A stretch of DNA of 44,984 nucleotides from Collimonas silvisoli (lineage in GTDB: Bacteria > Pseudomonadota > Gammaproteobacteria > Burkholderiales > Burkholderiaceae_D): NCBI RefSeq assembly GCF_018305005.1, contig NZ_JAGQEG010000045.1:1-44984 (forward strand). The letters run 5' to 3'. Under the pieces are notes generated by a model. The model was not told the DNA's origin and searched no databases. It was given only the letters and a program-made list of their open reading frames with translations. The stretch's first letter is position 1. Each line of letters opens with the position of its first letter. This document shows positions 8,076-16,553 of this stretch, piece after piece. The position numbers and the translations under genes are program-made.

Positions 8076-9578
8076 GTGCCGCGCCTGACGTTTGGGCGCA
8101 ACCAGGCCGTCAGCCTTGAGCGGGAGCTGCGGCAAGTCCGTCGGCCTGGCTGGCTTGCCCGCATAGTCCGTGCTGAGCACGGCGTTAACCGCACTTTCAC
8201 CCATCCCCTGTAATCGCAACCACTGCCCGACCAGACCCGCCAGCCTATCCAGCGCAATCCGATGGGTCGCATCGGTCTTGCCGTACAGCCAATCGGAAAA
8301 CGCCATGAAATTCGCGAACGGCGAGTCGCCCAGCAGGATTGGCAGCGTGTGCGCGAAGCGGCCTGAATTGGCGACCAGATCCCAGTAGCGGGAAAATCGT
8401 TGCAGGCGTTGCATGGTCTGGAAGTCGATCAGATCGGTCGCCAGGATGGTATAGGGCGGATGCGGATCGAAGATCAAGCCGTAGGGTTCGGTATGGCGGA
8501 TGATGGGCGTGCCGCGCAAGCGCTTGAGAATCCCGAACTGGATTTCATGCGGCTGCAACTCCACCAGGCGATCGAAACCGCGGGCGAAGCTGGCGACGTC
8601 TTCGCCCGGCAGGCCGGCAATCAGGTCGACGTGCAGATGCGCCTGCGATTGCTGGATCAGCCAGCGAATGTTTTCCGCCGCCTTTTCATTGTTTTGCTTG
8701 CGGCTGACCAAGGCCTGCACTTCCGGGTTAAAACTCTGGATGCCGATTTCGAATTGCAGCGCGCCGGGCGGAAATTGCGAGATTGCATCCTTCAAGGCAT
8801 CCGGCAGATGATCCGGCACCAGCTCAAAGTGGGCAAACACCGGGTCGTCGGGATCGGCCGCCAGCTTGTCGAGAAAGAATTGCAAGATCTTGAGGCTGGT
8901 CTTGACGTTCAGATTGAAAGTGCGGTCGACGAATTTGAACAGCCGCGCGCCGCGCGCATGCAGCGACTCCATCTCGGCCAGGAAATTGTCCAGCGCAAAA
9001 GGCCATGCCGTCTTGTCCAGCGCCGACAAGCAAAATTCACATTTGAACGGACAGCCGCGCGAAGCCTCCACATACAAGGTGCGATGGGCGATGTCGTGGT
9101 CGCTGTACAAGCTATACGGCAAGACAATATCAGCCATTGGCGGCTGCACTCCGGCATGGACTTTCATCAACGGCTGCGGGCCGTACAGGATCTGCCGGCA
9201 TAACTGCGGCAAGGTAACATCGCCCCAGCCCGTCACCAGGTAATCGGCGAGCTGGACGATCTGTTGCTCGGCCGATTCGTAGGACACTTCCGGCCCGCCC
9301 AATACGATCACGATGTCAGGCGCCACCCGCTTCAGCATCGCCACCACCTTGGTGGTTTCCTCGATATTCCAGATGTACACGCCGAAGCCGACGATGGTGG
9401 TGCCGGTGGCGGCTTTGTGCGCCAGCAGTTTCTCGACGATGTCGGTGGTCTTGGCGCCGATGACGAATTCATGCAATTGCGTGAGCTCGCGCAGATCGCC
9501 CATGTTTGCCTGCAAATAGCGCAGCCCGAGCGAGGCATGGGAATAGCGCGCGTTGAGCGTGGACAGCAGAATGGTCAT
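8064..9578 (-). CDS. B12-binding domain radical SAM protein
   Basis: The 504-residue protein has an N-terminal cobalamin-binding Rossmann domain (about 1-140, with VIVLGGPEVSY near 91-101) and a radical SAM domain whose cluster motif is CPFKCEFC at 176-183 (CxxxCxxC). The remaining part has GLPGEDVASF and EIGIQSFN segments typical of the BchE/MiaB-like group and a C-terminal DUF4080-like region. Such enzymes use cobalamin and a 4Fe-4S cluster to carry out methylation or rearrangement of unactivated carbons. The substrate is unknown, and the neighbours do not point to a pathway. The gene runs leftwards after the iron permease gene (55 bp apart), with which it may be co-transcribed. Confidence 0.85.
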   Translation of the reverse strand: MTILLSTLNARYSHASLGLRYLQANMGDLRELTQLHEFVIGAKTTDIVEKLLAHKAATGTTIVGFGVYIWNIEETTKVVAMLKRVAPDIVIVLGGPEVSYESAEQQIVQLADYLVTGWGDVTLPQLCRQILYGPQPLMKVHAGVQPPMADIVLPYSLYSDHDIAHRTLYVEASRGCPFKCEFCLSALDKTAWPFALDNFLAEMESLHARGARLFKFVDRTFNLNVKTSLKILQFFLDKLAADPDDPVFAHFELVPDHLPDALKDAISQFPPGALQFEIGIQSFNPEVQALVSRKQNNEKAAENIRWLIQQSQAHLHVDLIAGLPGEDVASFARGFDRLVELQPHEIQFGILKRLRGTPIIRHTEPYGLIFDPHPPYTILATDLIDFQTMQRLQRFSRYWDLVANSGRFAHTLPILLGDSPFANFMAFSDWLYGKTDATHRIALDRLAGLVGQWLRLQGMGESAVNAVLSTDYAGKPARPTDLPQLPLKADGLVAPKRQARHLAH

Positions 9579-9633
9579 AGTTGGCTAACGGAAAGATTGG
9601 CGGCAGAAACTGCAGAATGCGCCATTTTACGCT

Positions 9634-11262
9634 TCAGCGCCTGCTGAGCGCCTTTGTCACCAACAATACCGGGATCAGTCCCACCGCGACGATGGTCAGT
9701 GCCGGCAACGCCGCTTCGCCGAGCCGCTCGTCGCGCGCCAGGTTGTGCGCAATCACTGCCAGCGTATCGGTATTGAAGGGTCGCAGGAGCAGGGTGGCGG
9801 GCAACTCCTTGACCACATCCACGAACACCATCAGGAACGCGGTCGCCATCGAGCGCCACAACAGCGGCGCGTGCAGGACGCGGGCGATACGCCAGCCGTT
9901 GCTGCCGAGGGTGCGTGCCGCTTCATCCAGCGTGCTGGGGATGCGGGCGTAGCCGGCTTCTATCGATTGCACGGCAACCGCGCTGAAACGTACCAGGTAG
10001 GCGTACAAGATGCCCAGGGAGGTGGCGGTCACCAGAATCCCGGCCTGGTTCTGTGGCGCGACGACTTGCAACCATGCCAGCGGCAGCAGGATGCCGACCG
10101 CAATCACCGAGCCGGGTACGGCATAACCCATGGCCGCCATGCGGGTAACCAGCCGCAACAGCCATAGCTTGCAAACAGGCAGATTGCGCGCCCGTTGCAC
10201 ATAGCTGAGCGCTAGCGCCACTATTACCGCCAGTACCGCAGCGATGGCGCCGAAACGGAAACTGTTCCAGGCCCAGCCGGCGTAGCGCAGCAGATCGACG
10301 CCGCTGTGCAGATAGGGATCGCTTTCCTGATGCAGGATTTCGCGCCACATCAGCCGTAGCAGGATCAATACCGGCAAGACAAAACCAAGCACGATCGGGA
10401 GGCCGCAGATCAGCCACGCAATCAGCCGCTGGCCGCCAAGCAAAGGTGTCAGCCGGGTCTCCGGCGCGTCGCTGCGTTGCCCGCGCACGCTGGAAAAGCG
10501 CAGGCGCTGCTGGCCCTTGCGCTCAACCCACAGCAACAGCGCAACGATGGCCAGCAAGACCGACGCCAGTTGCGCTGCTGCCATCTGGTTGTCCATCGCC
10601 AGCCAAGCTTTGTAGATGCCGGTGGTGAAAGTGCTCAGACCAAAATAAGCGCCGACGCCATAGTCGGCCAGCGTTTCCATCAATGCCAGCGCGGCGCCGG
10701 CCATCAGCGCCGGCCGCGCCAGCGGCAACGCCACGCGGCGGATGCGCGCAGCCAGGGGCGTACCGAGCAATCGCGCTGCCTCCATCAGATGCAGGCCGCG
10801 TTCGTTCAGGGCATTGCGCGCCAGCAGGTAGGTGTAGGGATAGAGCGTGAAAATGAAGAGGAAAATCGCGCCGGGCAGGCTGCGTATTTCCGGCAAGCGC
10901 AGGCCCGGGATGAGCTGGCGCAAACCGCTTTGGAGCAAGCCGCTGTATTGCAGAAAATCGGTATAGGCATAGGCCGAGACATAGGCCGGCATCGCCATCG
11001 GCAGCAGCAGCGCCCATTGGAAAAAACGGCGGCCGCGGAACTCGAACAGGCTGACCGTGACCGCCGTGGCGGCGCCGACAATCACCACGCCGACAGTTAC
11101 CGCCAGCGCCAGCCAGGCGGATGTGGCGAGGTAGGCTGGCAACACCGTTTGCATCTGTTGCGACAACAGATCGAGCGCCTGCGCGTCCAGTTGCAGCCAG
11201 GCGCCGGCGATGCCGAGTATGGGAAGAGCGATCAACAGTGCGATTAAAGCGATCAGTGGCAT
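9634..11262 (-). CDS. fbpB: Ferric iron ABC transporter permease (FbpB-type)
   Basis: The 542-residue inner-membrane protein contains two fused permease modules with about 12 membrane spans, the organisation of FbpB/SfuB/HitB. Each half carries an EAA-like loop (EAARLLGTPLAARIRRVALPL in the first, EAARTLGSNGWRIARVLHAPL in the second) that docks on the ATPase. It moves Fe(III), received from the binding protein, into the cytoplasm. The matching ATPase gene starts 138 bp away on the other strand (11401) and a binding-protein gene lies beyond it (12660-13694), so the three subunits are split into separate transcription units. Start is at ATG 11262. Thiamine permease (ThiP) has a similar fold, but the FbpA-type neighbour favours iron. 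Confidence 0.87.
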   Translation of the reverse strand: MPLIALIALLIALPILGIAGAWLQLDAQALDLLSQQMQTVLPAYLATSAWLALAVTVGVVIVGAATAVTVSLFEFRGRRFFQWALLLPMAMPAYVSAYAYTDFLQYSGLLQSGLRQLIPGLRLPEIRSLPGAIFLFIFTLYPYTYLLARNALNERGLHLMEAARLLGTPLAARIRRVALPLARPALMAGAALALMETLADYGVGAYFGLSTFTTGIYKAWLAMDNQMAAAQLASVLLAIVALLLWVERKGQQRLRFSSVRGQRSDAPETRLTPLLGGQRLIAWLICGLPIVLGFVLPVLILLRLMWREILHQESDPYLHSGVDLLRYAGWAWNSFRFGAIAAVLAVIVALALSYVQRARNLPVCKLWLLRLVTRMAAMGYAVPGSVIAVGILLPLAWLQVVAPQNQAGILVTATSLGILYAYLVRFSAVAVQSIEAGYARIPSTLDEAARTLGSNGWRIARVLHAPLLWRSMATAFLMVFVDVVKELPATLLLRPFNTDTLAVIAHNLARDERLGEAALPALTIVAVGLIPVLLVTKALSRR

Positions 11263-11400
11263 GTGCTTGCAAATAGGGGAATTGCGGGATTTAAATTGGA
11301 GTGCGGTAAACTAGGGCATTCCGCCTTTGGCATTGAGCGGCAAAGACGGCTGTATCCCGAGCCGGCACGAATTGTAACCAGCTTCACCTACCTGCTTCCC

Positions 11401-12468
11401 ATGTTTCTCACTCTCGATCAAGTCAGTGTCAGTTATCCAGGCGCGCCGGCGCCGGCGGTGCAAGCCGTGTCGTTGCAGCTGGCGGCCGGCCATCTGGGCG
11501 TGCTGATCGGCCCCTCTGGCAGCGGCAAGACCAGCTTGCTGCGCGTGATCGCCGGCCTGGAGCAGGCACAGAGCGGACAAATTGCGTTGGATCAGCGGCT
11601 GCTGGACGGGCCGCAAACCAGGATTGCCGCCGAGCAGCGCCGCATCGGCATGGTGTTCCAGGATTTTGCCTTGTTCCCGCATCTCAGCATTGCCGCGAAT
11701 ATCGGCTTCGGCTTGCACCATGCCTCGCGCCAGCAACGAAGGCGGCGGGTCGCGGAAATGCTGGCGCTGGTGGGATTGGAAGGCGCGCAGGAAAAATATC
11801 CGCATCAATTGTCGGGCGGCCAGCAACAACGAGTGGCGCTGGCGCGGGCCTTGGCGCCGGAGCCGCGCCTGTTGCTGCTGGACGAGCCGTTTTCCAGCCT
11901 GGACATCGAGTTGCGCGAGCGTCTGGCGCACGACGTGCGGCAGATTCTGAAACAGGCTGGCATCACGGCGCTGATGGTGACCCACGATCAACTGGAAGCC
12001 TTCGCCATCGGCGATGTGGTCGGCGTGATGCAGCATGGCCATCTGCAGCAATGGGCGGCGCCCTACGATTTGTATCATCGCCCGGCGACCCGCTTTGTCG
12101 CCGATTTCATCGGCCACGGCGTGTTGCTGCCGGGCCGCCTGATCGACAGCGAGGGGCGGCTGGCGGTGTCGACGGTGTTGGGCGATTTGCAGGATGTCAG
12201 CGCCGCTGCCTTGCAGAAAATCCAGGTGCATGGGCGCGAGCCGTTTGACGTATTGTTGCGCGCCGACGATATTGTGCATGATGATGCCTCTCCGTTCAAG
12301 GCACGGATAAAGCGCAAATCTTTCCGTGGCGCAGAATTCTTATACACGCTGCAACTGGCGTGCGGCCAGGAGTTGCTGGCCTTGGTGCCGTCCCATCACG
12401 ATCATGCCGTCGACGAATGGATAGGCATTAAGCTGGATGTGAGTCACGTAGTGACCTTCCCTTTGTAA
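11401..12468 (+). CDS. fbpC: Ferric iron ABC transporter ATP-binding protein (FbpC-type)
   Basis: A 355-residue ABC ATPase with Walker A GPSGSGKTS at about 37-45, Q-loop region GMVFQDFALFPHL, signature LSGGQQQRVALARAL and Walker B LLLLDEPFSSLD, followed by the TOBE-like C-terminal domain of FbpC/PotA proteins. It energises the FbpB permease. The frame is open upstream to 11263, but the conserved protein begins at MFLTLDQVSVSYPG, so ATG 11401 is chosen; no strong ribosome site is visible there. It is divergent from fbpB and convergent with fbpA. The small membrane gene at 12507 follows 38 bp later and probably shares the transcript. Confidence 0.9.
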   Translation: MFLTLDQVSVSYPGAPAPAVQAVSLQLAAGHLGVLIGPSGSGKTSLLRVIAGLEQAQSGQIALDQRLLDGPQTRIAAEQRRIGMVFQDFALFPHLSIAANIGFGLHHASRQQRRRRVAEMLALVGLEGAQEKYPHQLSGGQQQRVALARALAPEPRLLLLDEPFSSLDIELRERLAHDVRQILKQAGITALMVTHDQLEAFAIGDVVGVMQHGHLQQWAAPYDLYHRPATRFVADFIGHGVLLPGRLIDSEGRLAVSTVLGDLQDVSAAALQKIQVHGREPFDVLLRADDIVHDDASPFKARIKRKSFRGAEFLYTLQLACGQELLALVPSHHDHAVDEWIGIKLDVSHVVTFPL

Positions 12469-12506
12469 ATTTTTCAATTGCATGACTTTTCGGAAAAATA
12501 ATCATC

Positions 12507-12590
12507 ATGGCGAAATATATTGTGGTCGGCCTGGAATTTGGCGTGGTGCTGCTGGTGGGGCTGGCGATTTACATGATCAGGAAAAAATAG
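12507..12590 (+). CDS. 27-residue single-span membrane mini-protein
   Basis: Between fbpC and the terminator there is a short frame, ATG 12507 to TAG 12590, encoding MAKYIVVGLEFG then VVLLVGLAIYMIRKK. It has a short N-terminal segment, one uninterrupted hydrophobic span of about 20 residues with one Glu, and a basic RKK end, so it would insert as a single-span inner-membrane protein with a positive C-terminus in the cytoplasm. CGGAAAA lies about 9 bases upstream as a possible ribosome site. It is too short for most gene callers. It could be an accessory subunit of the iron transporter or an unrelated small protein. I do not recognise a family. Confidence 0.6.
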   Translation: MAKYIVVGLEFGVVLLVGLAIYMIRKK

Positions 12591-12608
12591 GCCGCTCGCG
12601 GATATGAG

Positions 12609-12639
12609 AAAGGCTGACGCATCGTGCGCCAGCCTTTTT
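12609..12639 (+). terminator. Rho-independent terminator after fbpC/mini-protein
   Basis: AAAGGCTG (12609-12616) pairs with CAGCCTTT (12630-12637); inside, CGCA pairs with TGCG after one A-C mismatch, around a TCG loop. A run of five T ends the element. It closes the rightward transcript and separates it from the convergent fbpA gene; on the other strand the U-run is weak. Confidence 0.85.
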
Positions 12640-12659
12640 AATGTTTCGACCTCAGTGCT

Positions 12660-13694
12660 TTATTTATAACCGGCGCGATCCAGCAATTGCTGCACCTTTT
12701 GCTGATTGCGGCCAACTGCCGAGACATCGATCACCTCCGCTTTATAAGGGCCGAGTGCATCCAGTGCCGGATTGCCGCTCTTCACGCCCTTGACTGCCGG
12801 CGATTCGTTATTGCCTTCGGCAAAATAGCGCTGGGCGTCGTCGCTGGACAGGTATTCCAGGAACTTGACTGCCGCTTCGCGATGCGGCGCATGCTTGGCG
12901 ACACCGGCGCCGGCGATGTTGACATGGGCGCCGGTAGTCTTCTGGTTAGGCCAGATCACCCCGACTTTTTTCATCACCTCGATATCTTCCGGCTTGGTCG
13001 ATTTCATCAGCCGCGCAACGTAGTAGGAATTTGAAATCGCCACGCCGCATTCGCCCGAGGCGACGGCCTTGATCTGGTCGGTATCGCCACCCACCGGCGA
13101 ACGTGCCTGGTTGGCGACATAGCCCTTGAGCAGCGCTTCCGTCTTGGCTTCGCCGTGATGTTCCAGCAAGGAGCCGAACAGCGAGACGTTGTAAGGATGC
13201 GAACCGGAGCGGGTGCACAGCTTGCCCTTGTTCTTCGGGTCGGCCAGCGCTTCGTAGGTGTCGACGTCTTGCGGCTGGACGTTTTGCTTGTTGTAGACGA
13301 TGACGCGGGCGCGGGTCGAAAAGCCGAACCATTGCGATCCCTTGCCGTCGTCCTTGCCGCGCAGATTGGCCGGGATGCGCTGATCGAGGATGGCCGATTT
13401 CACCGGCTGGAACAAGCCGTCATTCTCTGCACGCCACAGACGCGCGGCATCCACCAGCAAGATCACATCGGCCGGACTGGCCGCGCCTTCGCTTTTCAGG
13501 CGCGCGATGGTGCCGGCGTCGTCGCCGTCGACGCGGTTGATCTTGATGCCGGTAGTCTTGGTGAAATTGCCATACAGCGCTTCGTCGGTTTGATAGTGGC
13601 GTGCGGAATACAGGTTCAGCACTTGCTCCTGAGCGATGGCAGAGGCGGTACTGGCAGCCAGAACGGCGCTGGCGATGAGAGAGCGCAAAAGCAT
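12660..13694 (-). CDS. fbpA: Fe(III) ABC transporter substrate-binding protein (FbpA/FutA-type)
   Basis: The 344-residue periplasmic protein begins with a signal peptide (MLLRSLIASAVLAASTASAIAQ) followed by EQVLNLYSARHYQTDEALY, the usual start of ferric-binding proteins of the FutA1/FbpA (transferrin-like) family. SNSYYVARL around residue 238 holds the adjacent tyrosines that ligate Fe(III). Length is normal. It is the only gene of its transcript and ends 70 bp from the convergent mini-protein gene. A Fur-like site with a flanking inverted repeat lies about 80-110 bp upstream of its start, consistent with repression by iron. ATG 13694 is preceded by AGGAG on the coding strand (complement of 13699-13703). 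Confidence 0.92.
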   Translation of the reverse strand: MLLRSLIASAVLAASTASAIAQEQVLNLYSARHYQTDEALYGNFTKTTGIKINRVDGDDAGTIARLKSEGAASPADVILLVDAARLWRAENDGLFQPVKSAILDQRIPANLRGKDDGKGSQWFGFSTRARVIVYNKQNVQPQDVDTYEALADPKNKGKLCTRSGSHPYNVSLFGSLLEHHGEAKTEALLKGYVANQARSPVGGDTDQIKAVASGECGVAISNSYYVARLMKSTKPEDIEVMKKVGVIWPNQKTTGAHVNIAGAGVAKHAPHREAAVKFLEYLSSDDAQRYFAEGNNESPAVKGVKSGNPALDALGPYKAEVIDVSAVGRNQQKVQQLLDRAGYK

Positions 13695-13772
13695 GAAAAC
13701 TCCTGTTTTGATGAGGGGGAATGAAGATTTGTTGCCAGTAACAAATGGTTACATTTAAGGATGTGTCACTAT

Positions 13773-13803
13773 ATCACAAATGAGAATCGTTACGATTTGT
13801 GAT
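13773..13803. promoter_or_regulatory. Fur-like box within a perfect 9-bp inverted repeat
   Basis: Bases 13776-13794 match the 19-bp Fur consensus at about 12 positions, with the core AATGAGAATCGTTA. Around it, ATCACAAAT (13773-13781) and ATTTGTGAT (13795-13803) form a perfect 9-bp inverted repeat with a 13-bp spacer. On the minus strand the left arm overlaps an extended -10-like TGATATAGT for fbpA. The site lies between divergent genes (fbpA and the patatin gene) and could control either; fbpA is the likely target. Fur binding is inferred from sequence only. Confidence 0.6.
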
Positions 13804-13890
13804 GATTTGATGACATAGCGAAGGCCGCCGTCGCAGCAGCTCGCGATCGGGTAATATATTTGCTCTTCCATAAGAAAAGATGGGCGTCAA

Positions 13891-15069
13891 ATGAGCAATA
13901 AAGCTACAGCACAGACACGGACTAAAACCAAAACCGCATCAGCCGGTCCCCGGGTGGCGCTGGTGCTGCAGGGCGGGGGCGCGCTGGGCGCATACCAGGC
14001 CGGCGTCTATCATGCGATGCACGAAAACGGCTTTACTCCGGATTGGGTGGTTGGCACTTCCATCGGTGCGATCAATGCTGCGATTATTGCTGGTAACGAA
14101 CGCGATCTGCGGCTTTCGCGGCTGAAGGAATTTTGGGAACAGGTCGGTCACGGCGATTTGATGGATTTGAGCAAAGTCACGGATACTGCGCGCCAGTTCA
14201 ATACCTGGTGGACCACGGCCGATGTGACAATGCGCGGGGTGCCAGGATTTTTCTCGCCGCGTGGACCTAATCCGTTCCAGCTAGGCATGTCGGTAGAGCC
14301 CGAGCAGGCCAGTTTCTACGACACCGGTCCGCTGGCCGAGACGCTGAACCGACTGGTCGATTTCGATTTTCTGAATGCGCCGGGCGGCATCCGCCTGACC
14401 GTCAGCGCGATGAAAGTGGCGTGCGGCAGCCTGGTCAAATTCGATTCGCTGGAACGGCAGATCGGGGTCGAGCACATCATGGCCAGCGGCGCGTTGCCAC
14501 CCGGCTTTGCACCGGTGCGGGTTGACGGCGATCTGTACTGGGACGGCGGCTTGTATTCGAATACGCCGCTGGAAGTGGTGCTGGAGGACGAAGCCAAGAC
14601 CGAGGTCGATGGCCACACCATTTGCGTGCTGGTGGATTTATGGAACGCCAACGGCCCCGAGCCGACGACTTTGAACCAGATCGAGAATCGTCAGAAAGAC
14701 GTGACATTTGCTTCACGCTCGGAGCGTCATATCCAGAATTATTTGCGCATGTATCAATTGCGCCATGCCGCCTTTGCTCTGTATAAGAAATTGCCGCCGG
14801 AACTGCGCAGCAAATCGGATCTCAATGAGTTCAAGGGCATGTCCGACCAAGGTACGATTCACGTGGTGCGCCTGCGCTACGGCGGCCACGACTGGAATAT
14901 GGCGTCCAAGGACATCAATTTTTCGCGTGGCTCGATCGAATGGCGCTGGGAGCAAGGCTACGCCGACGCCATGCATACCGCCGCGAGCATCAGGGCCAAT
15001 GGCGACACCTTTGGCAATTCCGACGCCGGCCTGGTGGTGCATGAGTTGGTCACGCCGGCGTCAGCGTGA
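13891..15069 (+). CDS. Patatin-like phospholipase
   Basis: The 392-residue protein has the patatin serine-hydrolase fold: the glycine-rich oxyanion loop GGGALGAYQAG at about 28-38, nucleophile motif GTSIG with Ser57, and the dyad Asp218 in DGGLYSNTP. These enzymes cleave acyl chains from phospholipids or other lipids. After the core there is a DUF3734-type C-terminal region, common in proteobacterial cytoplasmic patatins. There is no signal peptide; the N-terminus is a Thr/Lys-rich tail. Its TGA overlaps the GTG of the following peptidase gene, so the two are coupled. The downstream phasin hints at lipid or PHA granule metabolism, but PHA depolymerase activity is only a possibility. Confidence 0.9.
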   Translation: MSNKATAQTRTKTKTASAGPRVALVLQGGGALGAYQAGVYHAMHENGFTPDWVVGTSIGAINAAIIAGNERDLRLSRLKEFWEQVGHGDLMDLSKVTDTARQFNTWWTTADVTMRGVPGFFSPRGPNPFQLGMSVEPEQASFYDTGPLAETLNRLVDFDFLNAPGGIRLTVSAMKVACGSLVKFDSLERQIGVEHIMASGALPPGFAPVRVDGDLYWDGGLYSNTPLEVVLEDEAKTEVDGHTICVLVDLWNANGPEPTTLNQIENRQKDVTFASRSERHIQNYLRMYQLRHAAFALYKKLPPELRSKSDLNEFKGMSDQGTIHVVRLRYGGHDWNMASKDINFSRGSIEWRWEQGYADAMHTAASIRANGDTFGNSDAGLVVHELVTPASA

Positions 15070-15869
15070 AATCGATGGCGTCTATCCCTGTTTTGCGCCT
15101 GACCGCGCCGTTGCTTTTGCTGCTGGCAGGCGTGGCGCCGCATGCCGGTGCGCAGCCCGGCATTTCCACGCTGGATAGCCGGCAATGCGCGATTCTCAAG
15201 CAGCACGTGCTGCAGCCCGGCGCGCCGGTTGATTGTCCGCAACTGCAGGTGGTCCGTTTCGCGTATATCGACTTTGATCAAGTGCGCCACGACGATGGCG
15301 AGATCATGGTGATGGCAGCGGTCGCGCCGCAGGTAAAAGCGCTGTTCGACGAGCTGTTCAAGCGTCGTTTCCCGCTTGCACAGGCACGCCTGATGGAGCA
15401 TTATCAAGGCAACGACGACGCATCGATGGCTGACAATAATACCTCTGCCTTTAACGACCGGCCGATCACCGGCGGCAAGTTGGCGTCCTTGCATGCCTAC
15501 GGCTTAGCGATCGATATCAATCCTTTGCAAAACCCGTATGTGCTGCGCGATCCTCAGGGCCAGCTGGCATATAGTCCGCCGACCGGACAGGCTTTCGGCG
15601 AGCGGGTCGCAAGCCGGCCCGGAAGCAGTGAACAAGTTGTGGAACTATTCGCTCAGCATGGGTTTCTGATCTGGGGAGGCGATTGGAAAAAACCGATCGA
15701 TTACCAGCACTTCCAGGTCAGCCGCAAGCTGGCTGAACGGCTGGCGAAACTGCCGCTGACGCAGGCGCGCCAGCTGTTTGAAAGTACAGTTGCCGCCTAC
15801 CGTGCTTGCCGCACCGGTCTCGGCAGAAAACCGAAAGACAGGGTGGTTTGCGCGGCAACGGCAGGTTAG
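15066..15869 (+). CDS. M15-family peptidase (D,D-carboxypeptidase/endolysin-like), exported
   Basis: This protein of about 267 residues has a signal peptide (LTAPLLLLLAGVAPHAGAQ) and a zinc peptidase domain of the M15 (VanY/L-Ala-D-Glu peptidase) type. Expected zinc ligands are visible in LASLHAYGLAIDINP (His143, Asp150) and in IDYQHFQ (His about 215). Such enzymes trim peptidoglycan stem peptides in the periplasm. Two starts are possible: GTG at 15066, overlapping the patatin stop, or ATG at 15075, three codons later; both keep the signal peptide. There is no clear independent promoter, so it is probably translated by coupling to the patatin gene. The functional link between the two products is unclear. 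Confidence 0.82.
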   Translation: MKSMASIPVLRLTAPLLLLLAGVAPHAGAQPGISTLDSRQCAILKQHVLQPGAPVDCPQLQVVRFAYIDFDQVRHDDGEIMVMAAVAPQVKALFDELFKRRFPLAQARLMEHYQGNDDASMADNNTSAFNDRPITGGKLASLHAYGLAIDINPLQNPYVLRDPQGQLAYSPPTGQAFGERVASRPGSSEQVVELFAQHGFLIWGGDWKKPIDYQHFQVSRKLAERLAKLPLTQARQLFESTVAAYRACRTGLGRKPKDRVVCAATAG

Positions 15870-15977
15870 TCCACTGTCAAATTTGGCAGGGGGCAGAGTC
15901 ACATTTTGCTTGTAGAATGGAAAACGGGATATTGCCATATTGATAGCAATACTGATTTGTTCACACAGGAGAAGGCC

Positions 15978-16532
15978 ATGTTTTCGTTTCATGAAAAGTT
16001 TGCCGCAGCAACCAAAGCCCATTTTGAAGCCCAGTTGGCATTGCTCAATACCCTGACTGCAAAAACCTTCGAGGGCGTTGAGAAAGTCATCGAACTCAAT
16101 CTGAATGCCACCAAGGCTTCATTGGAAGAATCCGGCGACGCCACCAAGCAATTGATGAGCGCCAAAGACCCGCAGGAATTCCTCACCATCTCGGCCGCAC
16201 AAGCCAAACCGAGTGCAGAAAAAGTGGCAGCCTATGGCCGTCACCTGGCCAGCATCGCCTCCGGCACCCAGGCTGAATACACTCGTGCGGCAGAAGCGCA
16301 AGTCGCAGAAACCAGCCGCAGAATCAATGCCTTGATAGAAGAGGTCAGCAAGAACGCGCCACCCGGTTCGGAAAGCGCGATCTCGATTCTAAAATCGGTG
16401 ATCAGCAACGCCAATGCCGGTTATGAACAGCTGACCAAGAATACCAAGCAGGCGGTTGAAACCTTGGAAGCCAACCTGCAAAACGCCAGTGCGCAGCTGA
16501 GCCAGACCACTACCCCGCGTAGCAAGAAGTAA
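15978..16532 (+). CDS. phaP: Phasin family protein
   Basis: A 184-residue, Ala- and Lys-rich, entirely helical-looking protein. FSFHEKFAAATKAHFEAQLALL at the N-terminus (split here as FSFHEKF and AAATKAHFEAQ) and the LMSAKDPQEFLTI segment are characteristic of PhaP-type phasins of betaproteobacteria. Phasins coat polyhydroxyalkanoate granules and control their size and number. ATG 15978 is chosen over an upstream in-frame Met because AGGAGA at 15967-15972 is ideally placed. The gene is monocistronic and ends with a strong terminator. No PHA synthase gene is in the window. Confidence 0.88.
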   Translation: MFSFHEKFAAATKAHFEAQLALLNTLTAKTFEGVEKVIELNLNATKASLEESGDATKQLMSAKDPQEFLTISAAQAKPSAEKVAAYGRHLASIASGTQAEYTRAAEAQVAETSRRINALIEEVSKNAPPGSESAISILKSVISNANAGYEQLTKNTKQAVETLEANLQNASAQLSQTTTPRSKK

Positions 16533-16553
16533 GGTCTACTCTTCTTGACCCGG

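Noticed and set aside
11263-11400. Fur box between fbpB and fbpC
   Set aside because: No 19-bp stretch with convincing match to the Fur consensus was found by eye, only AT-rich patches.
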